Assembly: GCF_001038485.1 (NCBI RefSeq)
Contig: NZ_LDUE01000055.1
Location: 1-64,000, forward strand
Reading direction: 5' to 3'
DNA: 64,000 bases
Source: Ornithinibacillus californiensis
GTDB taxonomy: Bacteria; Bacillota; Bacilli; Bacillales; Amphibacillaceae
The notes under the pieces were generated by a model, which saw only the letters and a program-made list of their open reading frames with translations, ran no database searches and had not been told where the DNA came from. Shown piece by piece: positions 28,437 through 38,091 of this stretch (positions are counted from its first letter, which is position 1; every line of letters begins with the position of its first letter). Both the position numbers and the translations under genes were made by a program.

Positions 28437-31145
28437 ATGGGAGAAAATAAAATTTTAAATGCGAAGAAAAAGTTTGATCTAAATGGAAAAACGTATAACT
28501 ATTATCATTTGAAAACATTAGAAGAATCTGGTTTTGGTAAAGTTGAGAGATTACCATTTTCAATTCGCGTTCTATTAGAGTCACTTGTTCGTCAATATGA
28601 TGGTCGCGTTATTAATGATGATCATGTTAAAGCACTTGTTAAATGGGGCACAAAAGATGGTAAAGGTGTAGATGTACCTTTTAAACCATCTCGCGTAATA
28701 TTACAAGACTTTACAGGTGTACCAGCTGTAGTTGACCTAGCATCTTTACGTAAAGCGATGGTTGATTTAGGTGGTAAACCGGAACAAATCAACCCAGAAG
28801 TTCCAGTTGATTTAGTTATTGACCACTCTGTGCAAGTTGACCAATATGGTACTCCTAGTGCATTACAAGCAAATATGGATTTAGAATTTAAACGTAATGG
28901 AGAGCGTTATGAGTTTCTACATTGGGCTCAAAAAGCATTCGATAACTATCGTGCAGTTCCACCAGCAACTGGTATTGTTCACCAAGTTAACTTAGAGTAT
29001 CTTGCAAATGTCGTACATGAAGTTGAAAATGGAAATGGTGAATTTGAAGCATTCCCTGATACATTAGTAGGTACGGATTCACATACTACAATGATCAACG
29101 GTCTAGGTGTATTAGGTTGGGGTGTTGGTGGTATTGAAGCTGAAGCTGGTATGCTTGGTCAACCTTCATACTTCCCACAACCAGATGTAATCGGAGTTAA
29201 ATTTACTGGTAGCTTCCCACAAGGAACAACTGCTACTGACTTAGCACTTAAGGTTACGCAAGTATTACGTGAACGTAACGTAGTAGGTAAGTTCGTGGAA
29301 TACTTTGGCCCTGGACTTCAAGATATGCCTTTAGCAGACCGTGCAACAATCTCTAATATGGCACCTGAATATGGAGCAACTTGTGGTTTCTTCCCTGTTG
29401 ATGCAGAAGCACTTAACTACCTTCGCCTAACTGGAAGAAGTGAAGATCATATTAAATTAGTTGAAACATATTGTAAAGAGAATGACCTATGGTATTCTCC
29501 TGATATGAAGGATCCAGAATACACAGAAGTGGTTGAGATTAATTTATCAGAATTGGAACCTAACCTTTCCGGACCGAAACGTCCACAAGATTTAATCCCA
29601 CTTTCTGAAATGAAAAAGGAATTCAACAAAGCAATTACTGCACCACAAGGAAACCAAGGCTTTGGTTTAGATGAATCTGAGTTTGAAAAAGAAGTAACCG
29701 TTAAACTTTCTAACGGTAAAGAAACAGTGATGACAACTGGATCGATTGCAATCGCTGCAATTACTTCTTGTACGAATACGTCAAACCCATATGTTATGTT
29801 GGGTGCTGGATTACTAGCTAAGAAAGCTGTTGAAAAAGGTCTAGAAGTTCCAGCTTATGTTAAGACTTCTTTAGCACCTGGTTCAAAAGTAGTTACTCGT
29901 TATCTAGAAGATGCAGGCTTAATGCCCTATCTTGATAAATTAGGTTTCAGTCTAGTTGGTTACGGATGTACTACGTGTATCGGTAACTCAGGGCCATTAC
30001 TTCCTGAAATTGAGGAAGCAATTGCTAATAATGACCTAACAGTTGCCTCTGTATTATCGGGTAACCGTAACTTTGAAGGTCGTATCCATCCATTCGTAAA
30101 AGCTAACTACTTAGCATCACCACCACTTGTAGTTGCCTATGCTCTAGCTGGTTCTGTTGATTTTGACTTATCAGAAGATGCACTTGGAACTGATGCAGAT
30201 GGTGAACCAGTTTACTTGAAAGATATTTGGCCATCAATGGAAGAAATTAAGAAAGAAGTAGCAAGTGTTGTTAACCCTGAAATCTTCCGTAAAGAGTATG
30301 AAAATGTATTTAATTCTAATGAAAAATGGAATGAAATTAATACTACTGATGAACCTCTATTTGAATGGGACGAAGATTCAACTTACATTCAAAACCCACC
30401 GTTCTTTGAAGGTCTATCAAAAGATGCAGGTACAGTAAAAGCCTTAAATAACCTACGTGTTATTGGTAAGTTTGGTGATTCTGTAACAACAGACCATATA
30501 TCTCCAGCAGGGGCAATTGCTAAAGATATGCCTGCAGGTCTTTACTTGCAAGAAAAAGAAGTTTCTCCAAGAAACTTTAACTCTTATGGATCTCGCCGTG
30601 GTAACCATGAAGTAATGATGCGTGGTACATTTGCAAATATCCGTATTCGTAACCAAATCGCTCCAGGTACAGAAGGTGGTTATACTACTTACTGGCCAAC
30701 CGGTGAAATTATGCCTATCTATGATGCTGCAATGAAGTATCAACAAGAGGATACAGGTCTTGTAATTTTAGCTGGTAAAGATTATGGTATGGGATCTTCT
30801 CGTGACTGGGCGGCTAAAGGTACTAATCTTCTAGGGATTAAAATGGTAATTGCAGAGAGTTTCGAGCGTATTCACCGTTCAAACCTAGTTATGATGGGTG
30901 TGCTACCATTAGAGTTTGAAAAAGGTCAAAGTGCTGAAAAGTTAGGTCTAACTGGTAAAGAAACATTTAACCTAGAAATTGGAGAAGATGTTCAACCGCA
31001 CGACCTACTTAATGTAACTGCTACTGATGAGGATGGCAAAACAACTAAGTTCAAGGCTGTTGTTCGCTTTGATAGTGAAGTTGAAATTGACTACTATCGT
31101 CATGGTGGTATTTTACAAATGGTATTGCGCAACAAATTAGCGTAA
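28437..31145 (+). CDS. citB: Aconitate hydratase (aconitase)
   Basis: 902-residue aconitase of the AcnA/IRP1 type, converting citrate to isocitrate in the TCA cycle. In Bacillus the apo form also binds iron-responsive-like RNA. The 4Fe-4S cysteines are in [10 protein letters not shown] and [14 protein letters not shown]. Substrate residues are seen in [22 protein letters not shown], and the C-terminal swivel domain has [19 protein letters not shown] 28437 follows GAGGGG. Codon use is smoother than in neighbours, as expected of a highly expressed gene. Confidence 0.98.
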   Translation: MGENKILNAKKKFDLNGKTYNYYHLKTLEESGFGKVERLPFSIRVLLESLVRQYDGRVINDDHVKALVKWGTKDGKGVDVPFKPSRVILQDFTGVPAVVDLASLRKAMVDLGGKPEQINPEVPVDLVIDHSVQVDQYGTPSALQANMDLEFKRNGERYEFLHWAQKAFDNYRAVPPATGIVHQVNLEYLANVVHEVENGNGEFEAFPDTLVGTDSHTTMINGLGVLGWGVGGIEAEAGMLGQPSYFPQPDVIGVKFTGSFPQGTTATDLALKVTQVLRERNVVGKFVEYFGPGLQDMPLADRATISNMAPEYGATCGFFPVDAEALNYLRLTGRSEDHIKLVETYCKENDLWYSPDMKDPEYTEVVEINLSELEPNLSGPKRPQDLIPLSEMKKEFNKAITAPQGNQGFGLDESEFEKEVTVKLSNGKETVMTTGSIAIAAITSCTNTSNPYVMLGAGLLAKKAVEKGLEVPAYVKTSLAPGSKVVTRYLEDAGLMPYLDKLGFSLVGYGCTTCIGNSGPLLPEIEEAIANNDLTVASVLSGNRNFEGRIHPFVKANYLASPPLVVAYALAGSVDFDLSEDALGTDADGEPVYLKDIWPSMEEIKKEVASVVNPEIFRKEYENVFNSNEKWNEINTTDEPLFEWDEDSTYIQNPPFFEGLSKDAGTVKALNNLRVIGKFGDSVTTDHISPAGAIAKDMPAGLYLQEKEVSPRNFNSYGSRRGNHEVMMRGTFANIRIRNQIAPGTEGGYTTYWPTGEIMPIYDAAMKYQQEDTGLVILAGKDYGMGSSRDWAAKGTNLLGIKMVIAESFERIHRSNLVMMGVLPLEFEKGQSAEKLGLTGKETFNLEIGEDVQPHDLLNVTATDEDGKTTKFKAVVRFDSEVEIDYYRHGGILQMVLRNKLA

Positions 31146-31153
31146 GAATTTAT

Positions 31154-31182
31154 ACGAGCTCCTTTAAGGGGCTCGTTTTTTT
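31154..31182 (+). terminator. citB terminator
   Basis: ACGAGCTCCTT (31154-31164) pairs with AAGGGGCTCGT (31166-31176) with one G-T pair, then seven T. Confidence 0.85.
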
Positions 31183-31345
31183 GTACAGCTAGTTTTAGGG
31201 ACTATTCTAGATTGGTTACGTTTCTTTTTCTAATTGTGAACACTCTTTGAAATAAAGGGTTTATTTCTTTATTATTTTGCCTAAGGTTGTATACTATACT
31301 ATATACAAAGCTAACTTTATAACGATATATAGGGAGTTCTATAAA

Positions 31346-31948
31346 ATGATAAAAAAAATCTTAGGTATTGGAATATTAGCAGTACTCGGTATTGTTTTAG
31401 TTATTAATGTAATTAATACAAATGATAAAAATAATAAAGAAACTTCTGGTCCAAACCTAGTTGATGTCACAGGTGATACTTCTGTTGAAGGAGTCACTAT
31501 TGTACCCTCGAGTGCATCAGGAATTAATAAAGGGGATCCGGCTCCAGACTTTGAGCTACCCTTATTAACTGGTGAAATGGTTAAGTTATCTGAACTAAAA
31601 GGGAAAAAGGTATTGATTAATTTTTGGGCTACTTGGTGTCCACCATGTAAAGAAGAAATGCCAGAAATGCAAGAGTTCTATGAGGAATACGGAGATGAAA
31701 TAACGATCATAGCAATTAATGCAACAGGGTCAGAACGCAATGAACAAGCAGTAAAAGATTTTATAGATGAGTATGGTTATACATTTCCAGTAGCCATTGA
31801 TAAGGACAATCAGATTACTGATGATTATATGGCAATTACTATTCCAACCTCTTATTTTATAGGCACAGATGGAACCATACAAGTACCACGCAAAGTAGGT
31901 CCTATGACTTATGATTTTATGGTTGATATGATGAACACGCTTCAATAA
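31346..31948 (+). CDS. yneN: Membrane-anchored thiol-disulfide oxidoreductase (YneN/ResA-like)
   Basis: 200-residue TlpA/ResA family thioredoxin-like protein. An N-terminal membrane anchor (IKKILGIGILAVLGIVLVINVI) is followed by a linker and an AhpC/TSA-type fold with active site WATWCPPCKEEMPEM and the cis-Pro region TIPTSYFIG. It would act outside the membrane on apocytochrome or spore-envelope disulfides and could be reduced by CcdA. ATG 31346 is 9 bases after AGGGAG; the upstream extension lacks a ribosome site. A possible promoter is TTGCCT 31277 with TATATA 31300. Confidence 0.9.
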   Translation: MIKKILGIGILAVLGIVLVINVINTNDKNNKETSGPNLVDVTGDTSVEGVTIVPSSASGINKGDPAPDFELPLLTGEMVKLSELKGKKVLINFWATWCPPCKEEMPEMQEFYEEYGDEITIIAINATGSERNEQAVKDFIDEYGYTFPVAIDKDNQITDDYMAITIPTSYFIGTDGTIQVPRKVGPMTYDFMVDMMNTLQ

Positions 31949-31987
31949 CCGGGTTGAAATTTTGCAAGAATTATTATAAAACTTAGC

Positions 31988-32032
31988 AGAAATGGTAATA
32001 CTTCTATTAAAAAGGGAGTGATTACCATTTCT
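31988..32032 (+). promoter_or_regulatory. Hairpin enclosing the ribosome site of the FbpB-like gene
   Basis: AGAAATGGTAAT (31988-31999) is repeated inversely and perfectly at 32021-32032. The loop holds the ribosome binding sequence AAAGGGAG (32011-32018). The right arm covers the likely initiation region. It has no T tract, so it is not a terminator. It could control translation or be a protein-binding site. Confidence 0.6.
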
Positions 32033-32173
32033 TTAAAGAAACGTCTTTCATTTGAGGAATTGGTTCGAGTCAATCGGCAACAAATATTAGCTGATAGGGA
32101 CATATTGGACCGAATAGAAGATAATCTTGAAAAAAGAGCACAGGAAATACTAACGAAACGAAGAGAAGCTTAA
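32018..32173 (+). CDS. FbpB-like small basic protein
   Basis: A small gene of about 48-51 codons whose core KKRLSFEELVRVNRQQIL and charged helical tail (DRIEDNLEKRAQEIL) resemble the FbpB (Fur-regulated basic protein B) family. In B. subtilis FbpB works with the iron-sparing sRNA FsrA. The start is unusual. GTG 32018 overlaps the ribosome sequence, whereas the position 8 bases after AAAGGGAG is an ATT (32027) that would give MSLKKRLSFEEL, the expected family N-terminus. No Fur box was found. It is encoded between yneN and tlp with no terminator before it. Family assignment is from memory of the sequence pattern. Confidence 0.6.
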   Translation: MITISLKKRLSFEELVRVNRQQILADRDILDRIEDNLEKRAQEILTKRREA

Positions 32174-32181
32174 TCAAAATT

Positions 32182-32227
32182 ACCTCTCCTAACTGTATCC
32201 ATATAGTTACAATTAGGAGAGGTTTTT
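32182..32227 (+). terminator. Terminator after the FbpB-like gene
   Basis: ACCTCTCCTAA (32182-32192) pairs perfectly with TTAGGAGAGGT (32213-32223), then TTTTT. Confidence 0.85.
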
Positions 32228-32322
32228 CCTTTTTAGAAGCCTCTGTTTATTGCATAGATAAGGGAGTTTATCAAAAAATAACAATGTAGCATGGAAATAA
32301 GATATGTGGAGGAGGAATACTG

Positions 32323-32547
32323 ATGAATCATAAAAATCACACACCAAAGCCCGATGATCGAAGTGATAACGTAGAGAAGCTACAGAACATGATCCAAGAT
32401 ACAATTGAAAATATAGAAGCTGCCCATGAAACGATGCAATTTGCTTCAGGAGAAGAAAAGCAGAATATTTCCGAAAAAAATAAACGCCGCGAAGAAGCAA
32501 TTGAAGGCTTTCGTGCTGAAATTAAGGATGAAGTACGCGAGCAATAG
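32323..32547 (+). CDS. tlp: Small acid-soluble spore protein Tlp
   Basis: 74-residue Tlp family protein made in the forespore; 83 residues in B. subtilis. PDDRSDNVEKLQNMIQDTIENIEAAHETM and ASGEEKQNISEKNKRREEAIEGFRAEIKDE are characteristic. ATG 32323 follows GGAGGAGGA. A forespore (SigG) promoter is expected but not clearly seen. The B. subtilis sspO and sspP genes nearby were not found. Confidence 0.93.
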   Translation: MNHKNHTPKPDDRSDNVEKLQNMIQDTIENIEAAHETMQFASGEEKQNISEKNKRREEAIEGFRAEIKDEVREQ

Positions 32548-32551
32548 TATT

Positions 32552-32588
32552 AAAAACCTCAAATCTATTATAGGTTTGAGGTTTTTTA
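32552..32588 (+). terminator. tlp terminator
   Basis: AAAAACCTCAAA (32552-32563) pairs with TTTGAGGTTTTT (32575-32586). Confidence 0.85.
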
Positions 32589-32702
32589 TATGAAACATTT
32601 CTTTTTATTTGTTACAATACTAACCTAACATACACGAGCACCATTGTATAACTACCACTTAGATAAGGTATGGTAAACTGAATAAAGAATTGAGGGGACA
32701 TA

Positions 32703-33128
32703 ATGAAAAAAGTAAAAATACCTATTGAAGTTAGGTATCAAGAGACCGATCAAATGGGAGTAGTGTACCATGCAAATTATTTAGTATGGTTTGAAATAGG
32801 AAGAACTAAATTTATTGAAAGTTTAGGTCTGAGCTATGTGGAAATGGAAAAAAATAATATCGTTTCTCCAGTTTTAGATGCGCAAATAAAATTTAAAAAA
32901 CCAGTACGTTATGGTGAAAAAGTATATGTTGAAACGTGGATTAAAGAATATGATGGTCTTAGGACGGTTTATGGGTATAGGATCATGGATGATGATAGGG
33001 AAGTAAAAGTGGAAGGGTCGACGAAACATGTTATTGTAAAAAAAGAAAACTTCAGACCTTTGTCATTACGTAAGTCTTTTCCTGACTGGCATGCACGTTA
33101 CACACAAGCTCTAGAGGAGGAAGAATAG
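32703..33128 (+). CDS. yneP: YneP, 4HBT-family acyl-CoA thioesterase
   Basis: 141-residue hot-dog-fold thioesterase of the YbgC/FadM type. The catalytic Asp is in RYQETDQMGVVYHANYLVWFEIGRT. The substrate is unknown. ATG 32703 follows TTGAGGGG. Its stop overlaps the yneQ start (TAGTG), so the two are coupled. Confidence 0.92.
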   Translation: MKKVKIPIEVRYQETDQMGVVYHANYLVWFEIGRTKFIESLGLSYVEMEKNNIVSPVLDAQIKFKKPVRYGEKVYVETWIKEYDGLRTVYGYRIMDDDREVKVEGSTKHVIVKKENFRPLSLRKSFPDWHARYTQALEEEE

Positions 33129-33448
33129 TGGCTTTTGGTTTAAGAAGAGATGAACTAAAAAAGTGGAAAACAAAGGTGGAAAAAGGAGAAATAGCTTTTC
33201 TTACTCATTACTGGTTAGATGAAAGATTTCCAGGATGTACTTCTGTAACAAAAGTTGGGTGCGCTGATATAGATAAACTTATAGCCTGGGGGCAGAACTA
33301 TAATTTAAATCCAGATTGGATCCATCGAGATGAAAGATACCCTCATTTTGATTTATTTGGTGAAAGGCAAAAAGAAATATTAATAAAAGAAGGTATTGAA
33401 GAACAACTAAGATATTTTATATATAAAGAAGCACTCAAAGGCAAATAA
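33128..33448 (+). CDS. yneQ: YneQ conserved protein
   Basis: 106-residue cytosolic protein matching the Bacillus YneQ family (IAFLTHYWLDERFPGC, VGCADIDKLIAWG, WIHRDERYPHFDLFG). The two Cys and several His could bind a metal, but function is unknown. The GTG start shares one base with the yneP stop. The gene's end lies in a terminator hairpin shared with yidD. Confidence 0.88.
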   Translation: MAFGLRRDELKKWKTKVEKGEIAFLTHYWLDERFPGCTSVTKVGCADIDKLIAWGQNYNLNPDWIHRDERYPHFDLFGERQKEILIKEGIEEQLRYFIYKEALKGK

Positions 33449-33468
33449 CTACCTCGAGTGCTTCTTTT
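33427..33468. terminator. Terminator overlapping convergent yneQ and yidD ends
   Basis: AGAAGCACTC (33427-33436) pairs perfectly with GAGTGCTTCT (33456-33465), then TTTT. The left arm is inside yneQ and the right arm inside yidD. Confidence 0.7.
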
Positions 33469-33685
33469 CCCGTTTATCTGGAACATAATCCACGCCACCA
33501 GGATGAAATGGGTGACACTTACTAATACGCCTGATGGTCAGGTATCCACCTTTGAAAGCGCCAAATTTTCTTACGGCCTCAAGACCGTACTCCGAACAAG
33601 TTGGATAGAAGCGACAAGTGGATGGAGTAAATGGGCTAATTGCACTTCGGTAAAACTTAATTAGGCCAATTAAAATGTATTTCAT
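33449..33685 (-). CDS. yidD: Membrane protein insertion efficiency factor YidD
   Basis: 78-residue small YidD/HAF family protein associated with the YidC insertion pathway. The signature [21 protein letters not shown] with its cysteines and the HPGGVDYVP end are both present. Minus-strand ATG preceded by GAAGG. In B. subtilis the homologue ytjA lies elsewhere; here it is 24 bases downstream of folE2 and probably co-transcribed. Confidence 0.93.
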   Translation of the reverse strand: MKYILIGLIKFYRSAISPFTPSTCRFYPTCSEYGLEAVRKFGAFKGGYLTIRRISKCHPFHPGGVDYVPDKREKKHSR

Positions 33686-33709
33686 ATTCTAACCTTCTTT
33701 AATTTATGC

Positions 33710-34621
33710 TTAGCTTTTATTATGACGTATTTTAGCAATTGCGTCATGCATATGGATGGACTCTTCATTCTGACACGTAATTTCAAAACCACTAACAAAT
33801 GGTAGCTCATATAAATCTGCAGCAACAAGTCGTGCCATGTCTTCCACAAAACGTGGGTTTTCATATGCTACCTCGGTAACCATTTTTTCATCCGGACGTT
33901 TCAAAACTGGGTGTAATCTAGCACTTGCATTACTTTCAGCAGCTTCTAGTAGAGCTATCTTCCAGTCAAACTCTAGTTCATTGAAGTCTTCTGGTAAACA
34001 GACTTCCATTGTAACTTTTCCACGTTGATTATGAGCACTATATTCACTTATTTCTTTTGAACAAGGACATAAGGTGGTTATTAACACTGACATTCCAGCC
34101 TGGAGTTCATAACCAGTATCTTGATGGTAAACTACTCGCATCGTTAAATCAGCATGGTTTAATCCAGCTAATCCTGAACTTGGACCAGTTCGCTCGTAGA
34201 ACCAAGGAAACGAAAGTTCAATGGTAGCATCTTTTTGGTCCAACCGGTTTGCTAGCTCTTTAGTAAATTCCTTAAGCATCGAAAACTCGGCATAGAAACC
34301 ATTCTTACTATAAGAGGTTAATTGTTCCATAAACCGACTCATATTAGTACCTTTACTCGTCTGTTTAATACTAGAAGTAAAGGTAAAGGTTGCAACACTA
34401 GTTTGTGTATTTGGATTAGTTTTACTTGAGATCTGAACAGGGTACTTAACATTTGTAATCCCGACAGCATCCAGATCAAATAGAAAATCTCGTTGCAAGT
34501 TTTGCAAATCTGCCATTTTATCTTTCTCAGCTGGCTTAGTTTTTGGCCCTGGTTTAACAGAACCAAAGAGTTTATGTCTTTCTTCCTTTGTTGGTAGTGT
34601 TTTTTCGCGGTAATTATTCAT
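33710..34621 (-). CDS. folE2: GTP cyclohydrolase FolE2 (type IB)
   Basis: 303-residue GTP cyclohydrolase IB, first step of folate (and queuosine) synthesis, from GTP to dihydroneopterin triphosphate. The conserved Cys is in TTLCPCSKEISEYSAHNQRG; the SFPWFYERTGPSSGLAGLNHADL and EVAYENPRFVEDMARL blocks are typical. This enzyme type does not strictly require zinc and in B. subtilis is induced on zinc limitation. No Zur box was recognised here. The start is the ATG at 34619-34621 after GAAAGGGA; the longer frame lacks a ribosome site. Confidence 0.94.
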   Translation of the reverse strand: MNNYREKTLPTKEERHKLFGSVKPGPKTKPAEKDKMADLQNLQRDFLFDLDAVGITNVKYPVQISSKTNPNTQTSVATFTFTSSIKQTSKGTNMSRFMEQLTSYSKNGFYAEFSMLKEFTKELANRLDQKDATIELSFPWFYERTGPSSGLAGLNHADLTMRVVYHQDTGYELQAGMSVLITTLCPCSKEISEYSAHNQRGKVTMEVCLPEDFNELEFDWKIALLEAAESNASARLHPVLKRPDEKMVTEVAYENPRFVEDMARLVAADLYELPFVSGFEITCQNEESIHMHDAIAKIRHNKS

Positions 34622-34707
34622 GTGACTGATATCCCTTTCTATTCTGCAAGACTTGTCTCTATTCAAAGTATAAGCCAACTATTATTTTTTTTTCAATTAT
34701 ACCGCAT

Positions 34708-35289
34708 CTACATCCACTTGATTTTTGGTTCCGTCTTATTAAGTATTCGTTTAATATTTGCTATATGTCTATATATAACGAATAGGGTGAGTACACCTAT
34801 AACTATCATTATTCCAACATCTCCAAAGAAGATTGAAACGACAAAAGAAACTACTCCAGTTATCATAGAAGAAAGTGATACAAATTTTGAAATTTTTAAT
34901 GTTACAAGAAACGTTAGTACCATCACACCAAACAGTAGCGGGTTCACACCAAGAATAATGCCTCCCGAGGTTGCTACGGCCTTTCCACCTTTAAATCGGG
35001 CAAATAATGGATAAGTATGACCAATCACGGCGAATATACCAATAGCCAGCCTATAAACATCAGCATCGAAGATTAATGGAATAAGAGTTGCAAGTGTACC
35101 TTTTAATATATCTGCTAAAGTTACAATAATACCTGCTTTTACCCCGAGTACCCGAAAGGTATTCGTACCACCAAGGTTTCCGCTTCCATGTTCACGTATG
35201 TCTATGTTATAACCAACTTTGCCAACAATTAGCGCTGATGGGATTGAACCTAACAAATAAGCTATAATAGCAAATAAAACATATTCCAT
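34708..35289 (-). CDS. plsY: Glycerol-3-phosphate acyltransferase PlsY
   Basis: 193-residue membrane enzyme moving acyl groups from acyl-phosphate to glycerol 3-phosphate, the first step of phospholipid synthesis (YneS). The three conserved cytoplasmic motifs are seen: [22 protein letters not shown] and RHIANIKR, between about five to six membrane helices. It is divergent from yneT as in B. subtilis. Confidence 0.96.
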   Translation of the reverse strand: MEYVLFAIIAYLLGSIPSALIVGKVGYNIDIREHGSGNLGGTNTFRVLGVKAGIIVTLADILKGTLATLIPLIFDADVYRLAIGIFAVIGHTYPLFARFKGGKAVATSGGIILGVNPLLFGVMVLTFLVTLKISKFVSLSSMITGVVSFVVSIFFGDVGIMIVIGVLTLFVIYRHIANIKRILNKTEPKIKWM

Positions 35290-35474
35290 CTAAATTCCTA
35301 CTTTCATTGATTATTTATACTAAAATATGTATGTAATCTATATTTTATCACGAACTATTAATAGAAGGTACTAATATTTAATTAGAATGACTAAAACTAA
35401 TATCTAATGATATTCTTAATACTTACGTGCTAAACTAATAATAAGTATAATCGAAAGAAAAGGAGTTACCAAGT

Positions 35475-35888
35475 ATGCAGAATCCATCAAATGAAGAAAT
35501 TAGTAAAATCTTAGTACAAGCAAAAACGATTGCTGTGGTAGGACTATCTGATAACCCCGAAAGAACATCCTATCAAATTTCAAAAATAATGCAAGAGCTT
35601 GGTTATCGAATTATTCCAATTAACCCTACAGTAGATGAGGTGCTAGGAGAAAAATCATACTCTTCTTTACTTGAAGTGAACGAACAAATTGATATTATTA
35701 ATGTCTTTAGAAGACCTGAATATTTACCAAGTCTTGCCAAAGAAGCAGCACAGACCAACTGTAAGGTATTTTGGGCTCAACAAGGAATAGTTAACCAAGA
35801 AGCATACGAATACCTAATCGCTAAGGACTTTACCGTCATCATGGACTTATGTATTAAAGTTGCTCATGCAGTACTTATTAAAAAGTAA
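35475..35888 (+). CDS. yneT: YneT, CoA-binding domain protein
   Basis: 137-residue Rossmann-fold protein with a succinyl-CoA synthetase-like CoA-binding domain (IAVVGLSDNPERTSYQISKIMQELGYRIIPINP; FRRPEYLP). No catalytic domain is attached. Function unknown. ATG 35475 follows AAAGGAG. Confidence 0.92.
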   Translation: MQNPSNEEISKILVQAKTIAVVGLSDNPERTSYQISKIMQELGYRIIPINPTVDEVLGEKSYSSLLEVNEQIDIINVFRRPEYLPSLAKEAAQTNCKVFWAQQGIVNQEAYEYLIAKDFTVIMDLCIKVAHAVLIKK

Positions 35889-35892
35889 CGAT

Positions 35893-35921
35893 AAACGGAT
35901 GGCTCATGTCATCCGTTTTAG
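35893..35921 (+). terminator. yneT terminator
   Basis: AAACGGATG (35893-35901) pairs with CATCCGTTT (35910-35918); the T tract is short. Confidence 0.6.
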
Positions 35922-36099
35922 TTATAGATGGTAAGTAAAAGCATGTAATAAGGAACAACTATACATTTTAAAATAGGTTGTAGTATACTTATAAAGATAT
36001 TGTTCTGGTAATAAAAATGGGACCTTTACAAAAACAAACACCTGTTCTAGTATATAAACTATAATAATTAGCAACGATTGGTGAAGGGGGCAATAGGAA

Positions 36100-38052
36100 T
36101 TGGACAAGACACCATTACATTATTCTGATGATTCCATACAAGTACTCGAGGGTCTTGAAGCCGTTCGAAAAAGACCTGGGATGTATATTGGCAGTACTGA
36201 TCATCGCGGATTACATCATTTAGTATTTGAAATTGTTGATAACGCAGTTGATGAGGCATTAGCTGGCTATGGAAACGTAATTAAAGTAAAGATACATAGT
36301 GATAATAGTATCTCAGTTGAAGATAGTGGAAGAGGAATCCCTACTGGTAAACACAGTACAGGTAAATCCACAATGGAAGTTATTTTCACCGTCCTTCATG
36401 CCGGAGGGAAGTTTGGGCAAGGTGGCTATAAAACAAGTGGTGGACTACACGGTGTAGGTGCTTCCGTAGTAAATGCATTATCTGAATGGTTAGAAGTTAC
36501 ATCACACCGTGATGGAGAAGTATATATTCAACGATTTGAAAATGGAGGAATCCCTGTCGGAACCATCAAAAAAGTTGGGACGACTAGAAAAACAGGAACC
36601 AAAATCCACTTCAAACCAGATTCATCCATCTTCTCAACAACTGTTTTTAGTTATGAAACGATTTCCGAGCGATTACGTGAAGCAGCATTTTTATTAAAAG
36701 GGCTACGTATTGAGTTATCGGACGAACGTACTGAGGAAACGGAAGCTTATGAATTTCCTGATGGGCTGAAATCTTTTGTTCATTATCTAAATGAGGATAA
36801 AGATACGCTACATGAGGTAGTGTTCTTTGAAGGAGAACATCAAGGTATTGAAGTTGAATTCGCCTTTCAATTTAATGACGGGTTCTCAGAAAATATGTTA
36901 TCGTTTGTTAACCATGTCCGCACTAAAGATGGCGGAACCCATGAATCTGGCGCAAAAGCAGCTATCACTAGAAGTTTTAATGATTATGCCAGAAGAACGA
37001 ACGCACTGAAGGAAAAAGATAAGAATTTAGAAGGTACAGATATAAGAGAAGGTTTAACAGCTATTGTTTCAGTTCGAATACCTGAGGAGAAACTACAATT
37101 CGAAGGTCAAACGAAAGGTAAATTAGGAACTTCAGAGGCTCGGTCTGGAGTTGATTCCGTAGTATCAGAAAAGCTAAACTTTTTCCTAGAAGAAAACCCA
37201 GATGCATCTGGGTTACTAATAAAAAAAGCAATTAAAGCAAAAGAAGCGCGAGAAGCAGCTAGAAAAGCGCGAGATGATGCAAGAACGGGTAAAAAGAAAC
37301 GACGCAAAGATACGATACTTAGTGGTAAATTAACACCAGCACAATCCAAAAATCCAGATAAAAACGAATTATACTTAGTAGAGGGAGATTCAGCAGGTGG
37401 ATCTGCGAAGCAAGGTAGAGACCGCAAATTCCAAGCTGTATTACCTTTAAGAGGTAAAGTAATAAATACGGAAAAAGCAAAGCTTCAGGATGTATTTAAG
37501 AATGAAGAAATCTCTACTATCATTCATACAATAGGTGCTGGAATTGGTGCAGAATTCTCATTAGAAGATTCCAACTACGACAAGATAATAATTATGACTG
37601 ATGCCGATACGGATGGTGCCCATATCCAAGTATTGTTATTAACATTCTTTTATCGCTATATGAGACCGTTAATTGAAGCTGGTAAAATCTATATTGCGCT
37701 ACCACCTTTATATAAAGTATCTAAAGGCATAGGTAAAAAGGAACAAGTTATCTATGCGTGGGATGATGATGAAATGCGTACAGCTGTTAATAAATTCAAG
37801 AATGGATATATTATTCAGCGCTATAAAGGACTTGGTGAAATGAATGCGGATCAATTATGGGATACCACAATGAATCCAGAATCAAGAACGCTCATCCGAG
37901 TAACCATTGACGATATTGCCCGCGCAGAACGAAGAGTCACTACTTTAATGGGAGATAAAGTTGAACCAAGGAGAAAATGGATTGAATCCAATGTAGCATT
38001 TGGACTTAATGACGAAACAAATATACTAGAAAACGAGAAAATACAATCTTAG
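36100..38052 (+). CDS. parE: DNA topoisomerase IV subunit B
   Basis: 650-residue ATPase subunit of topoisomerase IV, which decatenates daughter chromosomes. GHKL motifs EIVDNAVDEALAG, VEDSGRGIPTGK and GGLHGVGASVVNALSEWL are present. The Toprim domain has VEGDSAGGSAKQGRD and MTDADTDGAHI, and QRYKGLGEMN lies near the end. TTG start 36100 is 9 bases after GAAGGGGG. parC follows after 39 bases, forming one operon. Confidence 0.98.
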   Translation: MDKTPLHYSDDSIQVLEGLEAVRKRPGMYIGSTDHRGLHHLVFEIVDNAVDEALAGYGNVIKVKIHSDNSISVEDSGRGIPTGKHSTGKSTMEVIFTVLHAGGKFGQGGYKTSGGLHGVGASVVNALSEWLEVTSHRDGEVYIQRFENGGIPVGTIKKVGTTRKTGTKIHFKPDSSIFSTTVFSYETISERLREAAFLLKGLRIELSDERTEETEAYEFPDGLKSFVHYLNEDKDTLHEVVFFEGEHQGIEVEFAFQFNDGFSENMLSFVNHVRTKDGGTHESGAKAAITRSFNDYARRTNALKEKDKNLEGTDIREGLTAIVSVRIPEEKLQFEGQTKGKLGTSEARSGVDSVVSEKLNFFLEENPDASGLLIKKAIKAKEAREAARKARDDARTGKKKRRKDTILSGKLTPAQSKNPDKNELYLVEGDSAGGSAKQGRDRKFQAVLPLRGKVINTEKAKLQDVFKNEEISTIIHTIGAGIGAEFSLEDSNYDKIIIMTDADTDGAHIQVLLLTFFYRYMRPLIEAGKIYIALPPLYKVSKGIGKKEQVIYAWDDDEMRTAVNKFKNGYIIQRYKGLGEMNADQLWDTTMNPESRTLIRVTIDDIARAERRVTTLMGDKVEPRRKWIESNVAFGLNDETNILENEKIQS

Positions 38053-38091
38053 AAATAGAATGTAGAAAAGGAAAGTGAAGGGGGAAATGAC

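Noticed and set aside
34622-35014. Plus-strand frame of 130 codons opposite folE2 and plsY
   Set aside because: It overlaps the well-supported plsY gene antisense and has no ribosome site.
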